64,000 nt of DNA. Origin: JAICJC01 sp963709425. GTDB taxonomy: Bacteria; Actinomycetota; Thermoleophilia; Gaiellales; JAICJC01. The position numbers and the translations under genes are program-made. Positions 55,894 through 63,399 of the stretch are shown in pieces. The notes under the pieces were generated by a model, which had not been told where the DNA came from, made no database searches, and saw only the letters and a list, made by a program, of their open reading frames with translations. How positions within the stretch are numbered: position 1 is the stretch's first letter; every line of letters begins with the position of its first letter. The DNA lies in the NCBI GenBank assembly GCA_963709425.1, contig CAVPWG010000005.1:1-64000 (forward strand). The letters are read 5' to 3'.

Positions 55894-55918
55894 GCGTAGC
55901 TACTACGCTTTCGTTAGT
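55894..55918. promoter_or_regulatory. Overlapping palindromes upstream of the MhqO-like operon, candidate HxlR operator
   Basis: GCGTAG-CTA-CTACGC (55894-55908) is a perfect 6-bp inverted repeat. It overlaps ACTACG-CTTT-CGTTAGT (55902-55918), an imperfect repeat whose ACTA/TAGT ends resemble the TACT-AGTA type sites of HxlR-family repressors. The position just upstream of the mhqO-like ribosome site suits repression. The exopolyphosphatase promoter starts 16 bp further on. Confidence 0.5.
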
Positions 55919-55933
55919 GGTCGAGCCGAATCC

Positions 55934-55939
55934 TAGACT
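55934..55939 (+). promoter_or_regulatory. TAGACT -10-like box before the exopolyphosphatase gene
   Basis: TAGACT ends 6 nt before the GTG at 55946, leaving no room for a ribosome site. It matches the leaderless layout seen repeatedly in this piece and helps choose GTG 55946 as the start. Confidence 0.45.
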
Positions 55940-55945
55940 GCGGAC

Positions 55946-56854
55946 GTGATGCGTGTCGGCGCGGTGGATATGGGGACGAACTCGACCCGCCTCCTGGTCG
56001 CCGACGTCCGCGACGGAGACCTGGAGGAAGCGGACAGGCTGCTTGAGATCACCCGCCTCGGCGACCGGGTCGACACCGAGGGGCGCCTCTCCGACGCCGC
56101 CATGGAACGGGTGCACGCAGTGCTCGAGACCTATGCCGCACGAGCGGCGGAGCTGGGCGCGGAGCGTGTGCTCGCGACCGCGACGAGCGCCGTCCGCGAC
56201 GCGGCGAACGGCGGCCAGTTCTTGGCCGAGGTGCGACGCCGGCACGGCCTCGAGGCGCGGCTCCTGACCGGCCGTGAGGAGGCCGAGCTCACCTACCGCG
56301 GTGTCACCTCAAGGCTGGCGGCCGGTGCGGGGACGCTCGTGTGCGACATCGGAGGCGGATCCACCGAACTCGTGCTGGGAGGCCCGGACGGTGTCATCGA
56401 TGCGACGAGCCTCGACATCGGGTGCGTGCGCATGTCCGAGCGCTGGCTGCACGAGGACCCGCCGTCCGCCGGCGAGCTCGCCGGGCTCCGAAGCGCCGCC
56501 TCCGGCGTTCTGCCCGAACCGCTCACGGCCGCCGCCCGGAGGCTGGTCGGCGTCGCCGGCACCGTCACGACGCTGGCGACGATCGACCTCGACCTGGAGC
56601 GCGAGGTGCCGGAGCTGATCGACGGCCACCAGCTCACCAGTTCGACGGTCGAGATGTTGCTCGCGCGGCTCGCGGCGCTCCCGCTCGCCGATCGGCGCTC
56701 GGTGCCAGGGCTCATGCCCGAGCGGGCGCCGACGATCGTGGCGGGATCCGCGATCGCCGCCGAGGTGATGCGGAAGACGGGCGCCGACACGATGACCGTC
56801 TCGGAGCGCGACATCCTCCACGGCGCCGCGCTGGCGGCCGCCGACCCGCGCTGA
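55946..56854 (+). CDS. ppx-like: Ppx/GppA family exopolyphosphatase
   Basis: A 302-residue ASKHA-fold phosphatase that releases phosphate from polyphosphate or converts pppGpp. The first phosphate-binding motif is VGAVDMGTNSTRLLVAD and the second is VCDIGGGSTELVLGG. ATATSAVRDAANG and the catalytic Glu region ELTYRG lie between, and VGVAGTVTTLA follows. The length matches the short actinobacterial Ppx type without an HD extension. The start follows a TAGACT box, suggesting a leaderless mRNA. It is followed by tRNA-Leu after 18 bp. Confidence 0.93.
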   Translation: MMRVGAVDMGTNSTRLLVADVRDGDLEEADRLLEITRLGDRVDTEGRLSDAAMERVHAVLETYAARAAELGAERVLATATSAVRDAANGGQFLAEVRRRHGLEARLLTGREEAELTYRGVTSRLAAGAGTLVCDIGGGSTELVLGGPDGVIDATSLDIGCVRMSERWLHEDPPSAGELAGLRSAASGVLPEPLTAAARRLVGVAGTVTTLATIDLDLEREVPELIDGHQLTSSTVEMLLARLAALPLADRRSVPGLMPERAPTIVAGSAIAAEVMRKTGADTMTVSERDILHGAALAAADPR

Positions 56855-56872
56855 GCGCGGATAATGCCGCTG

Positions 56873-56958
56873 GCCCGGGTGGTGGAGCTGGTAGACACGG
56901 GGGACTTAAAATCCCCTTCCCCTCACGGGGAGCGCGAGTTCGAGTCTCGCCCCGGGCA
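56873..56958 (+). tRNA. tRNA-Leu(TAA)
   Basis: An 86-nt tRNA with acceptor GCCCGGG/CCCGGGC, a GGTAGAC D-loop region, anticodon stem GGGGA/TCCCC around CTTAAAA (anticodon TAA), a long variable arm (CCCCTCACGGGG) typical of class II tRNAs, and T arm GCGAG-TTCGAGT-CTCGC. A73 follows and CCA is not encoded. The following 5 kb looks accessory, so the 3' end may be an integration site, but no second copy of it was found in the window. Confidence 0.95.
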
Positions 56959-56960
56959 TA

Positions 56961-57206
56961 CCCCCTGTACCGCCTAACCATCCCGTTTCCGTGTGCTGCG
57001 ATGGCGTTGTGGTCCGCTGGTGGTCCGGCGAGCCGTGCGATGACGGCGTCTAGCTGGTTCCGGCCGTGCTCGAGTTCGGACGGCCACAGATGGTACGCAT
57101 CGCACTCGCCACAGCCGCCAGGGATGCGCGCGCCGTCGAGAGGGCCGAGCGTCCGCGCGACCGCGGCCTGCGATAGCGACGTCTTTGGACGACGCCGCCG
57201 GCTCAT
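56961..57206 (-). CDS. Small phage/plasmid-type protein, uncertain
   Basis: From ATG 57206 an ORF reads MSRRRRPKTSLSQAAVA, then LDGARIPGGCGECDAYHLWP. The second segment resembles a short cysteine-containing motif (ARIPGGCxxCDAY) common in small actinophage proteins, as I remember it. The frame stays open and crosses antisense into tRNA-Leu, so the C-terminus is unreliable. If real, it marks mobile-element DNA beside the tRNA. Confidence 0.35.
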
Positions 57207-57342
57207 CGGGATGCTCCTCGCGCGCAGTCTCGGAAACCCGGGATGTGGATCCCGAGAATCGGCTGTATTTGGCTTGGATAGTAATGTTCCCGACTATGGG
57301 CGTGTTCCCGCGCGCGGAAGTCCCCGACTCGTCGCACACTCG

Positions 57343-57597
57343 TCATGTCCTCACCACCGATGTGCGAAACACGATCCATCCTGTCGGGTGGCCGTGTTCG
57401 TCGAGTTCGGGCCGAGGCCGGATGAGTCCCTCTTTGGCGAGAGCCGTCCGCTGGTTTGGCACTGTCTTCGGGGCGACTCCCGTCGCTTGGGCGACGGCTG
57501 CGTCGAGTTCGTCCGATTCCATGCTGAACATCGGGCTCGCCTCGAGCATGTCCAGGATTAGTTCGCGTGCCTTGCTGCTTTTGGAGTTCGGCTTCAT
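57343..57597 (-). CDS. Small winged-helix-like hypothetical protein
   Basis: An 84-residue ORF from ATG 57597. SSKARELILDMLEASPMFSME followed by AVAQATGVAPKTVPNQRTALAKEGLI has the look of a winged helix-turn-helix, with a wing-like HPTGWIVFRTS at the end. No family recognised. It lies in the region after tRNA-Leu among other small ORFs. A short plus-strand cysteine-motif frame starts close to its start codon. Confidence 0.45.
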   Translation of the reverse strand: MKPNSKSSKARELILDMLEASPMFSMESDELDAAVAQATGVAPKTVPNQRTALAKEGLIRPRPELDEHGHPTGWIVFRTSVVRT

Positions 57598-57732
57598 CTG
57601 CGGCGCGAGCAGGTCGTCGACGTCTTTTGTAGACGGGCCAAGCTCGACCGCGGCGAATCGGACGACGGCACCGAATGCCCTCTGTGCAAGGGCAGCGGAA
57701 TTGTGGACGTCTCGCTTCCGGAAGGTTCCTAG
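57562..57732 (+). other. Short open frame with a CxxC motif, start unknown
   Basis: An open plus-strand frame of about 56 codons that lacks ATG, GTG or TTG in a sensible place. Its end reads well as protein: REQVVDVFCRRAKLDRGESD, then ECPLCKGSGIVDVSLPEGS and stop. CPLCKGSG resembles one half of a DnaJ-type zinc finger. It may be the tail of a gene whose 5' part is lost, or chance. Composition alone supports it. Confidence 0.25.
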
Positions 57733-57792
57733 AAGGCTCGACCCAACTCGGTTGAGCGCGCAGGTATCAATCGGCTATCAGGTCGGCCCAGA

Positions 57793-58130
57793 CTAACCGC
57801 GCTGCTCGGGTTTGTTGCGTTCGTGGACGAGTCGTTTGGCGGCGCCGCGGAGTTTGACGTTGGCGTGGTTGCCTTTGGCCTGGTCGATGACGGCCGGCTG
57901 CGCATCGCTTCGGCGAGATGACGGGCCAGCGTAGCGGTGGAGCGGTGCGCGTCGACGCTGTTGATGGCTGCATCCAACTGTTCGGCGAATGGGACGGGCG
58001 GCTTTGACTTGCTGCTCGCCGTTGCCGCCGCCGGATCCGCGGTACCCGGCAGCAGGAGGCCGTGCGTGAGGACGCCGACTACGTGGCTTGCGAGCTTGAC
58101 GTGCGGCAGCAGGAAGCGGGGCGAACGCCG
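57793..58130 (-). pseudogene. Broken small gene downstream of topoisomerase IB
   Basis: Two protein-like segments lie in adjacent frames. The first runs from about 58130 to 57905 (VKLASHVVGVLTHGLLLPG, then FAEQLDAAINSVDAHRSTATLARHLAEAMR). The second runs from about 57890 to the TAG at 57793 (VIDQAKGNHANVKLRGAAKR, LVHERNKPEQRG). A one-base shift near 57900 would join them into about 110 residues. No start codon is clear, and no family is recognised. It is on the same strand as, and directly after, the topoisomerase gene. Confidence 0.4.
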
Positions 58131-58161
58131 GCGACGAGCGAGCGGGAGGCGCTCGCGCCGG

Positions 58162-59208
58162 TTAGGCGGCTTCCTGCAGGAAATCGAGCACCACGTCCTC
58201 GGCGTCGTGTTGCGACGCGGCCGCCAGAATCGCCTCGCGCGGCAGCGTCCCGTCGGTGAAGGCGTCGATGACTGCCGGGTGGATATAGGCGGAGCGCGCC
58301 ACGGCCGCCGTGTTGCCGAGGTCCGCCGCCACTCGCCGCACCGCGTCGGCAATCGCCGTTTTCGCCTCGGTTGTGCTGGCGGGAGGGTCGGCTTCGGCCA
58401 GCGCTTGGGCGGCAAGCACGGTGCCGCCCAGCGTGCGCACGTCCTTGGCGCTCAGCCGATCGTCCACGGCAATCTCGCGCAGATACTCGTTGACGTCCTG
58501 GGATCCAACATCGCGTGTCGTGCCGTGGTCGTCAACGTAGGCGAACAGCTCCTGTCCGGGTAGCGCCTGGCATCGGCCAACGATCCGCGCCAACCGCTGG
58601 TCGACGACCGTGAGCTCGTGGTGTCTCCCGGATTTGCCGCGGAAGGTGAACAGTACCGTCTGGCCACGCACACTGACATGCTCGTTTCGGATCGTGGTCG
58701 CCCCGAACGACTCGTTCAGCCGTGCGTACTCAGCGTTCCCGACTCGCATGAGCGTGTCGTCCAGCAGCTGCACCACCGCCGCGAGCACCTTCTCGCGCGG
58801 CATGCCCGGGAGCGCAAGGTCCCCCTTCACTCGTTCTCGGATGCGCGGCAGCGCGCGCCCGACGTCCACGAGCCGGTCGTACTTGGCGGCGTCACGGACC
58901 TCGCGCCATTGCGGGTGGTAGCGGTACTGCTTACGGCCGCGTGCGTCACGGCCGGTCGCCTGGAGGTGGCCGTTCGGGTATGGGCAGATCCAGACGTCGG
59001 TCCAGGCCGGGGGAACCGCGAGTGACCGGATCCGATCGAGTGTCCTGCGCCTTTTCTCAGTCGTCCCGTCCGGACGCCGGTACGAGAAGCCCTTGCCGCA
59101 GCGGCTCCTGCGGAGCCCGGGTAGCACGTCGGTGACATATCGCAGACCGGCCGTCTCGGCAATCGCCAGAGCTTCGTCGTCAGCGATCGCCTCGTGAACG
59201 ACCGTCAT
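58162..59208 (-). CDS. DNA topoisomerase IB (bacterial/poxvirus type)
   Basis: A 348-residue type IB topoisomerase, which relaxes supercoils through a 3'-phosphotyrosine. The N-terminal domain includes GLRYVTDVLPGLRRSRCGKGFSYRR and RIRSLAVPPAWTDVWICPYPNGHLQATG. The catalytic domain has RVGNAEYARLNESFGATTIRNEHV (first Arg), FTFRGKSGRHHE (Lys), AKDVRTLGGTVLAA (second Arg) and the nucleophile Tyr in ARSAYIHPAVI. All catalytic residues appear present. ATG 59208 gives the usual length; the longer frame to 59346 has no support. Confidence 0.92.
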   Translation of the reverse strand: MTVVHEAIADDEALAIAETAGLRYVTDVLPGLRRSRCGKGFSYRRPDGTTEKRRRTLDRIRSLAVPPAWTDVWICPYPNGHLQATGRDARGRKQYRYHPQWREVRDAAKYDRLVDVGRALPRIRERVKGDLALPGMPREKVLAAVVQLLDDTLMRVGNAEYARLNESFGATTIRNEHVSVRGQTVLFTFRGKSGRHHELTVVDQRLARIVGRCQALPGQELFAYVDDHGTTRDVGSQDVNEYLREIAVDDRLSAKDVRTLGGTVLAAQALAEADPPASTTEAKTAIADAVRRVAADLGNTAAVARSAYIHPAVIDAFTDGTLPREAILAAASQHDAEDVVLDFLQEAA

Positions 59209-59776
59209 CGCAGCACAATTCCCGGGGCCCCGCCGGCCGAAACGGCCGGCTCCGCCTCGTCTCGCTAGGGTAGGGCGATCAGTCCATCGGGCCCGTCGGC
59301 AGCGCACGTCGGCGAGGATGCGGACGCGGTGCACGGTGGCGACCACCAGGTATGTGAACGCGGTTCATGTCGCGGCGACGGCTCGCGGAGCGTGTGGGAG
59401 CCAAGATCGGCGCGCCGAGCATGCGGGGAGCGGATTACACCGGACGAGCTCCTAGAATCCCGCCCACACCCGTTCCAGATCAGGACTCAGTCTGAGGACG
59501 GGGGTCGCACGCTTGGCGGGGTTTTCCGCGGCCGCAGCGGCCGGAAGGTGACCACGGTGCCACCTATCTGAAGGTTGGACTTCCTGCCCGAGACGAGGGG
59601 AGCGACCTGTGGCGCTGTTTCGGGCCGTCCGGCGGACTTCGCTGTCTTCTCTTTTGCCCGCTGCGTGCAATCGTCGCTCATACCCGGCAAGCATGCCCCG
59701 GTCGCTTTGTTGCGAACCGCCGTTCCTGAGACGCTTCCAAGAACGGACCTGGAGGCGGGGTCGGCGAGCGGCCGGG
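59209..59776. other. Gene-poor interval
   Basis: 568 bp between the topoisomerase IB gene and the RsbW-like gene. The only frame with a protein-like feel is a minus-strand ORF at 59487-59690 (MSDDCTQRAKEKTAKSAGRP, ending RPPSSD), but it has no ribosome site and weak codon bias. I see no RNA gene or repeat. Confidence 0.4.
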
Positions 59777-60217
59777 CTAGACCGGCGTCTCGGGGTCGCC
59801 GTGGACGTCTACGGCGTGTTCGGGTGACGGCGGGTTGGAGTCGAAGTGCAGGATGAGGGTGGTTCCGGTGGTGTCGGAGTCGGCCATGTATGTGGTCGTC
59901 AGGGCGCTGATGAGTTGGAGTCCCAATCCCAGCCCGGGTTCTTGGGTTGGACGGCCGATTCCGACGCCGGTATCGGCGATTGTGATGGTGATGTTGTTGG
60001 TGTCGTGGCCGACCGTGAGGTGGATGTCGCCGACACTGTCTGGGTAGGCGTGGCGGACGGCGTTTGCGAAGGCTTCGCTCATGGCCAGCGCGATCGCGGC
60101 GAGAAGTTGGCGGTCATCGACGCCGACCTGGGTAAGTACGCCGATGGTGGCGTGCCTGGCCTCGGGCAGCGATGTTGCGGTCGCGGGCCATCGCCGGCTG
60201 AGGATCGTGGGCGTCAC
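59777..60217 (-). CDS. RsbW-like anti-sigma/serine kinase ATPase
   Basis: A 146-residue GHKL ATPase of the RsbW/SpoIIAB group from GTG 60217. The N box is MSEAFANAVRHAYPD, G1 is IADTGVGIG, and G2 is GLGLGLQLISALT. The N-terminal PATATSLPEARHATIGVLTQVG matches actinobacterial members that regulate sigma factors or phosphorylate anti-anti-sigma proteins. No partner STAS protein or sigma-B-type gene lies next to it. Its third-position GC is visibly lower than in the Tad or Dpp genes. Confidence 0.85.
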   Translation of the reverse strand: MTPTILSRRWPATATSLPEARHATIGVLTQVGVDDRQLLAAIALAMSEAFANAVRHAYPDSVGDIHLTVGHDTNNITITIADTGVGIGRPTQEPGLGLGLQLISALTTTYMADSDTTGTTLILHFDSNPPSPEHAVDVHGDPETPV

Positions 60218-60394
60218 CAGGGAGGGTATACCCTGCTATTGGGCTTGGTAGCCTTCGCCACGCCCGTCGATTGGCTGGCAGCCACAAACACAGGGCAGTC
60301 TGCCCACGGTCCTGCGGTTGCTCAGGGCGTCCGTGATTCGAGATGGCGGTGGAGGGTTCGCCCTTGTGACGACGAATGCGGCCGGGTGCGGACG

Positions 60395-60469
60395 ATGTTC
60401 ATCGCGTACTGGGTCGTGATCACCTTCGGCCTGACTGGCGCGATCGTGGTCGGGTTGACCGGCCATTGA
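60395..60469 (+). CDS. Putative 24-residue membrane peptide
   Basis: A single hydrophobic helix, MFIAYWVVITFGLTGAIVVG with LTGH at the end, encoded from ATG 60395. Its TGA overlaps the TTG start of the DUF6766 gene (ATTGA), so translation would be coupled. No strong ribosome site is seen. It could be a genuine small protein or simply a leader peptide. Confidence 0.4.
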   Translation: MFIAYWVVITFGLTGAIVVGLTGH

Positions 60470-61140
60470 AACGCTTCGTCCGCCAGAACTCGCTGACGCT
60501 GTTCTTCCTGGTGATCTTCCTCGTCACCGTCGCGGCTCAGTCCCAGGCCGGGTGGCGGCTTTATCGCGACGACCAACACACCCACCACGAGCCCGCCATC
60601 TCCTATCCGCGATACGTCGTCTCACCGCGGTTCAGCGCCGAGGTGATGGAGAACTGGCAATCCGAGTTCCTCCAGTTCACGCTCTACATCCTCGCCACCG
60701 TCTGGCTCATCCAGAAAGGCTCAAACGAGTCGAAACAGGAACACGAAGCCGGCCGCGAAGACGACCAGAAGCAGCGCATCGGACGCTACGCGAACGCCGA
60801 CTCCCCTAGCTGGGCACGCCTCGGCGGATGGCGCACCACCGTCTACTCCAACTCGCTCATCATCGCCATGACCAGCATCTTCTTCCTGTCATGGTTCGCC
60901 CACTTCCTCAACGGATGGGACAGCTTCAACGCCGACCAGCGCGCCCACCGACAGCGAACCGTCTCCTGGACGACCTATCTCCACGAACCCGAATTCTGGG
61001 ACACGACCTTCCAGAACTGGCAATCCGAATTCCTCGCCGTCGGCACCATGGCCGCCTTCGGCATCTACCTCCGCCAACGCGGCTCGCCCGAGAGCAAGCC
61101 CGTCGGCGCACCACACACGCAAACCGCTTCCTCGGGCTAA
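60466..61140 (+). CDS. DUF6766 family membrane protein
   Basis: A 224-residue membrane protein matching DUF6766. The TTG at 60466 is the only start that keeps the family N-terminus (KRFVRQNSLTLFFLVIFLVT, then QSQAGWRLY). Four membrane segments are arranged as two similar halves, each ending NWQSEFL...(Q)RGSxESK: ENWQSEFLQFTLYI...QKGSNESK and QNWQSEFLAVGTMA...RQRGSPESK. The protein therefore looks like an ancient tandem duplication. Function is unknown. Confidence 0.85.
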   Translation: MKRFVRQNSLTLFFLVIFLVTVAAQSQAGWRLYRDDQHTHHEPAISYPRYVVSPRFSAEVMENWQSEFLQFTLYILATVWLIQKGSNESKQEHEAGREDDQKQRIGRYANADSPSWARLGGWRTTVYSNSLIIAMTSIFFLSWFAHFLNGWDSFNADQRAHRQRTVSWTTYLHEPEFWDTTFQNWQSEFLAVGTMAAFGIYLRQRGSPESKPVGAPHTQTASSG

Positions 61141-61668
61141 CCCACGCGCCCGAATCCCAGCGGTAGCCCACGCGCGTCGTCAGGAGCAATCGCCATGATA
61201 GATGCGCCGCGTTCGGAGACTTGCCGTGGCGATCGCCCGTTAGTCCAAAACGCGCCGCGGGTACTCGGTCTACTGCGGCGTGGCCCCCAAGCCGGCGCCA
61301 GTGCCGACTGGCCAAAACGTTCGGTGCAGGCTTCACCGGAGGCCAGGCTAGGGGGCCGCGTCGTGATGCGGGCGGCCCCGCACTGCTTGACGGCCCACCT
61401 GCAACTCGTCCTCGTGTCGGCGCTCGGGCGCGTCACGCACACGAAGCAGCCGGCAGGCGGGAACCGGATCCGTCACGCCGTTCCTCGAGCGGCGCCGCAG
61501 ATCGACCACACCACCCACGAGCGCGAGCGTCGGACTACATCCGCCAAGTACCGGCCGGGGCCTCGTCGGTGCCAGGGCGGCTTCGGCCGGGCACAGCGTA
61601 CGTGTGGCCATGCCCGGCGAGAGCGGCTTGCCAGGCGTTTGCCTTCGGAACACCCGATCCCGCCGTGT
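61141..61668. other. Gene-poor interval
   Basis: 528 bp after the DUF6766 gene. Several open frames exist on both strands but all are Arg/Pro-rich with no motif, ribosome site or supporting context. No RNA gene, repeat or clear terminator is seen. Confidence 0.4.
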
Positions 61669-61905
61669 CTAAGGAGCCGACGCGCCCTCGGCCGGATACC
61701 CGTGGGTGCCGTCGTTCACGAGCACCGGGAACTCCATGAATGTGGCCGGCAGGCTGGTGCGATCAAACCCCTCGCCCGCCATCGCGACCAAACACGCCTG
61801 CCCGGCATACTCGCCGGTCTCGACGGAGTGGACTCCTCGACGCGCGGAGTATCGCTCCGTGAAGTCGCGAAGCGCCTCCTGAAGGCGAGGGTCAGTCATC
61901 CGCAT
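61669..61905 (-). CDS. Small hypothetical protein
   Basis: A 78-residue ORF from ATG 61905 (an ATG at 61899 is also possible). RLQEALRDFTERYSARRGVH is followed by SVETGEYAGQACLVAMAGEG and LPATFMEFPVLVND. The layout, helix then beta strands ending in a FPVxV motif, resembles small conserved proteins of unknown function. The upstream part of the longer open frame is poor. It stands alone. Confidence 0.5.
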   Translation of the reverse strand: MRMTDPRLQEALRDFTERYSARRGVHSVETGEYAGQACLVAMAGEGFDRTSLPATFMEFPVLVNDGTHGYPAEGASAP

Positions 61906-62088
61906 ACGATCGGCCGCACCGGTGCGTCGACTCTCCTTGCGCCACGTCACAACCGTATCCGACCACGACGCAGTCCCACCAGCGGCGACGCCCCAGTGCA
62001 GCGGAAAGGCGCAGGCGGATGCCACAGACGGCTGACTGCTCTCGGCTGGCGCCGTTTCAGCGGAGAAGCATCCGGGCATGCCGCAGAG

Positions 62089-62196
62089 ATGCTGCCCACT
62101 CTTGCTCTGCCAACTCTTGCGCTCGGTACCGGCGTCGGGATCGTCGGGCTGATCGTCATCATCGTCCTCATCGTGCTGATAATCCGCATCCTGTGA
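62089..62196 (+). CDS. Putative 35-residue membrane peptide
   Basis: From ATG 62089: a short polar start, then a long hydrophobic stretch (GIVGLIVIIVLIVLIIRIL) to the end. Short single-helix proteins ending in Arg are frequent in actinobacteria. The stop overlaps a GTG at 62193 that is in frame with the next gene, so the two may be coupled. Confidence 0.45.
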   Translation: MLPTLALPTLALGTGVGIVGLIVIIVLIVLIIRIL

Positions 62197-62210
62197 CCAA
62201 CCCGTCGACG

Positions 62211-62687
62211 ATGTCTGACTCCGATAACGTCGCGGTGTACTTGAACGACCACCTCGGTGGGTCTGCGGCTGCGCTCCAGCTGGTCGATTCGCTGAGAGCG
62301 GACGCCGATCCGGAGCTCGGGGAGGTGCTGGAGGCGGTTCAGGATGAGATCCTGGAGGACCGCGAGACGTTGCTGCAGGTGATGCGGTCGTTGAATGTCG
62401 AGCCGGGCGCGGTCAAGCAGGTCGCCGGTCGCATCGCCGGTGCGGCACTCCGACTGCAGGCGAGCGAGGCGGTGGCCGGCAGCGCCGAGCTCAGTCAGTT
62501 GCTGCGGCTGGAGGTCCTGGTGCTCGGAATCTCGGGCAAGATCGCCGGGTGGACGGCGGTGGGTGCGAGCCAGGATGGTCGTCTCGAGGGCGTGGACCTC
62601 GACAGCCTTGTCGAGCGCGCCCGCAGCCAGTTGATCCGCCTCGAACCGTACCGACTGCGAGCCGCGGCCGCGGCGCTCCACTCATAG
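62211..62687 (+). CDS. Hypothetical helical protein
   Basis: A 158-residue, mostly helical acidic protein from ATG 62211; an in-frame GTG at 62193 overlaps the stop of the preceding peptide and could be the true start. Features include VAVYLNDHLGGSAAALQLVDSL, EDRETLLQVMRSLNVEPGAVKQVAGR and LLRLEVLVLGISGKIAGW. The pattern suggests a ferritin-like or other four-helix bundle, but I see no metal-ligand set and do not recognise the family firmly. Confidence 0.65.
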   Translation: MSDSDNVAVYLNDHLGGSAAALQLVDSLRADADPELGEVLEAVQDEILEDRETLLQVMRSLNVEPGAVKQVAGRIAGAALRLQASEAVAGSAELSQLLRLEVLVLGISGKIAGWTAVGASQDGRLEGVDLDSLVERARSQLIRLEPYRLRAAAAALHS

Positions 62688-62812
62688 ATGCCGCGTTGCA
62701 GCCACGCATGCGCTTGAGCGACTCCTGCTCCTCCAGTGCCGCAACTACGCCGCCGAATAGCAAAGCTCGATCGACTGGCCAGAGAGCACGGTCGCGGTTC
62801 TGCCCTCACGTC

Positions 62813-62878
62813 ATGGACGTAACGGCGCCGACTCACGAGGAGGCGGTCGCCCGCTTCTGGGCGATGGTCGCCCGGTGA
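62813..62878 (+). other. Possible 21-residue leader ORF
   Basis: ATG 62813 opens a 21-codon frame (MDVTAPTHEEAVARFWAMVA plus Arg) whose stop overlaps the next gene start as GTGA. It may serve translational coupling. Support is positional only. Confidence 0.3.
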
Positions 62879-63399
62879 GTGGCTTCCATGACTGGGAGGC
62901 GACGGAGCGGGTGCTCGACTCGGGTGGCTTTGAGTCGCGTCAGCGTGTGCTTGTGCCGGAGCCGGCCGTCGAGGCCTCCGGGACCGGCGCGCGCTGGCTC
63001 GGCGTCACGTACTGGAGCGCAGTCGACGGCTTCACGCATGGCGGTGTCCGCGCTATGTGGGGCGGCGGAGGTGGCCGGCTCCGCCTGTTGGGCGGCGCGA
63101 CCCTGCTCAGGTTCAGCCCGCCGGAGCTCCGGTACACGGGCCGCATCGTCTCGTGCCGCCATGCCATCGAGGGCGGACTATTGGCGCTGCGGGCCGGCGG
63201 CTCGGTCACGCTCGCGCAGAGGCGCGACGGTGCCGAGCACGAGCTCAGTGTCACCGTCGAGGAGTATCTGCCACGTTTGGCGGCGCGAGCCCGCGCACCG
63301 TCGTGGACGGGCGTTCTGTACGCCAAGGGCCAGAGCCCGTTCCACGCCGCCGTCAGCCGCCACTACTTCGAGCGGCTCGTGCGGGGGCGATCGATGTGA
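62875..63399 (+). CDS. Hypothetical protein upstream of an NAD(P)-binding gene
   Basis: A 174-residue protein from GTG 62875. Segments such as GARWLGVTYWSAVDGFTHGG, FSPPELRYTGRIVSCRHAIEGG and LSVTVEEYLPRLAARARAPSW suggest a beta-rich fold, but I recognise no family with confidence. It overlaps the following NAD(P)-binding gene by GTGA, so the two are probably functionally linked. Confidence 0.6.
   Translation: MSGFHDWEATERVLDSGGFESRQRVLVPEPAVEASGTGARWLGVTYWSAVDGFTHGGVRAMWGGGGGRLRLLGGATLLRFSPPELRYTGRIVSCRHAIEGGLLALRAGGSVTLAQRRDGAEHELSVTVEEYLPRLAARARAPSWTGVLYAKGQSPFHAAVSRHYFERLVRGRSM

Noticed and set aside
61195..62088. Plus-strand open frame covering 61195-62196
   Set aside because: Only its last 35 codons look like protein; the rest is Arg-rich and overlaps a better minus-strand candidate.
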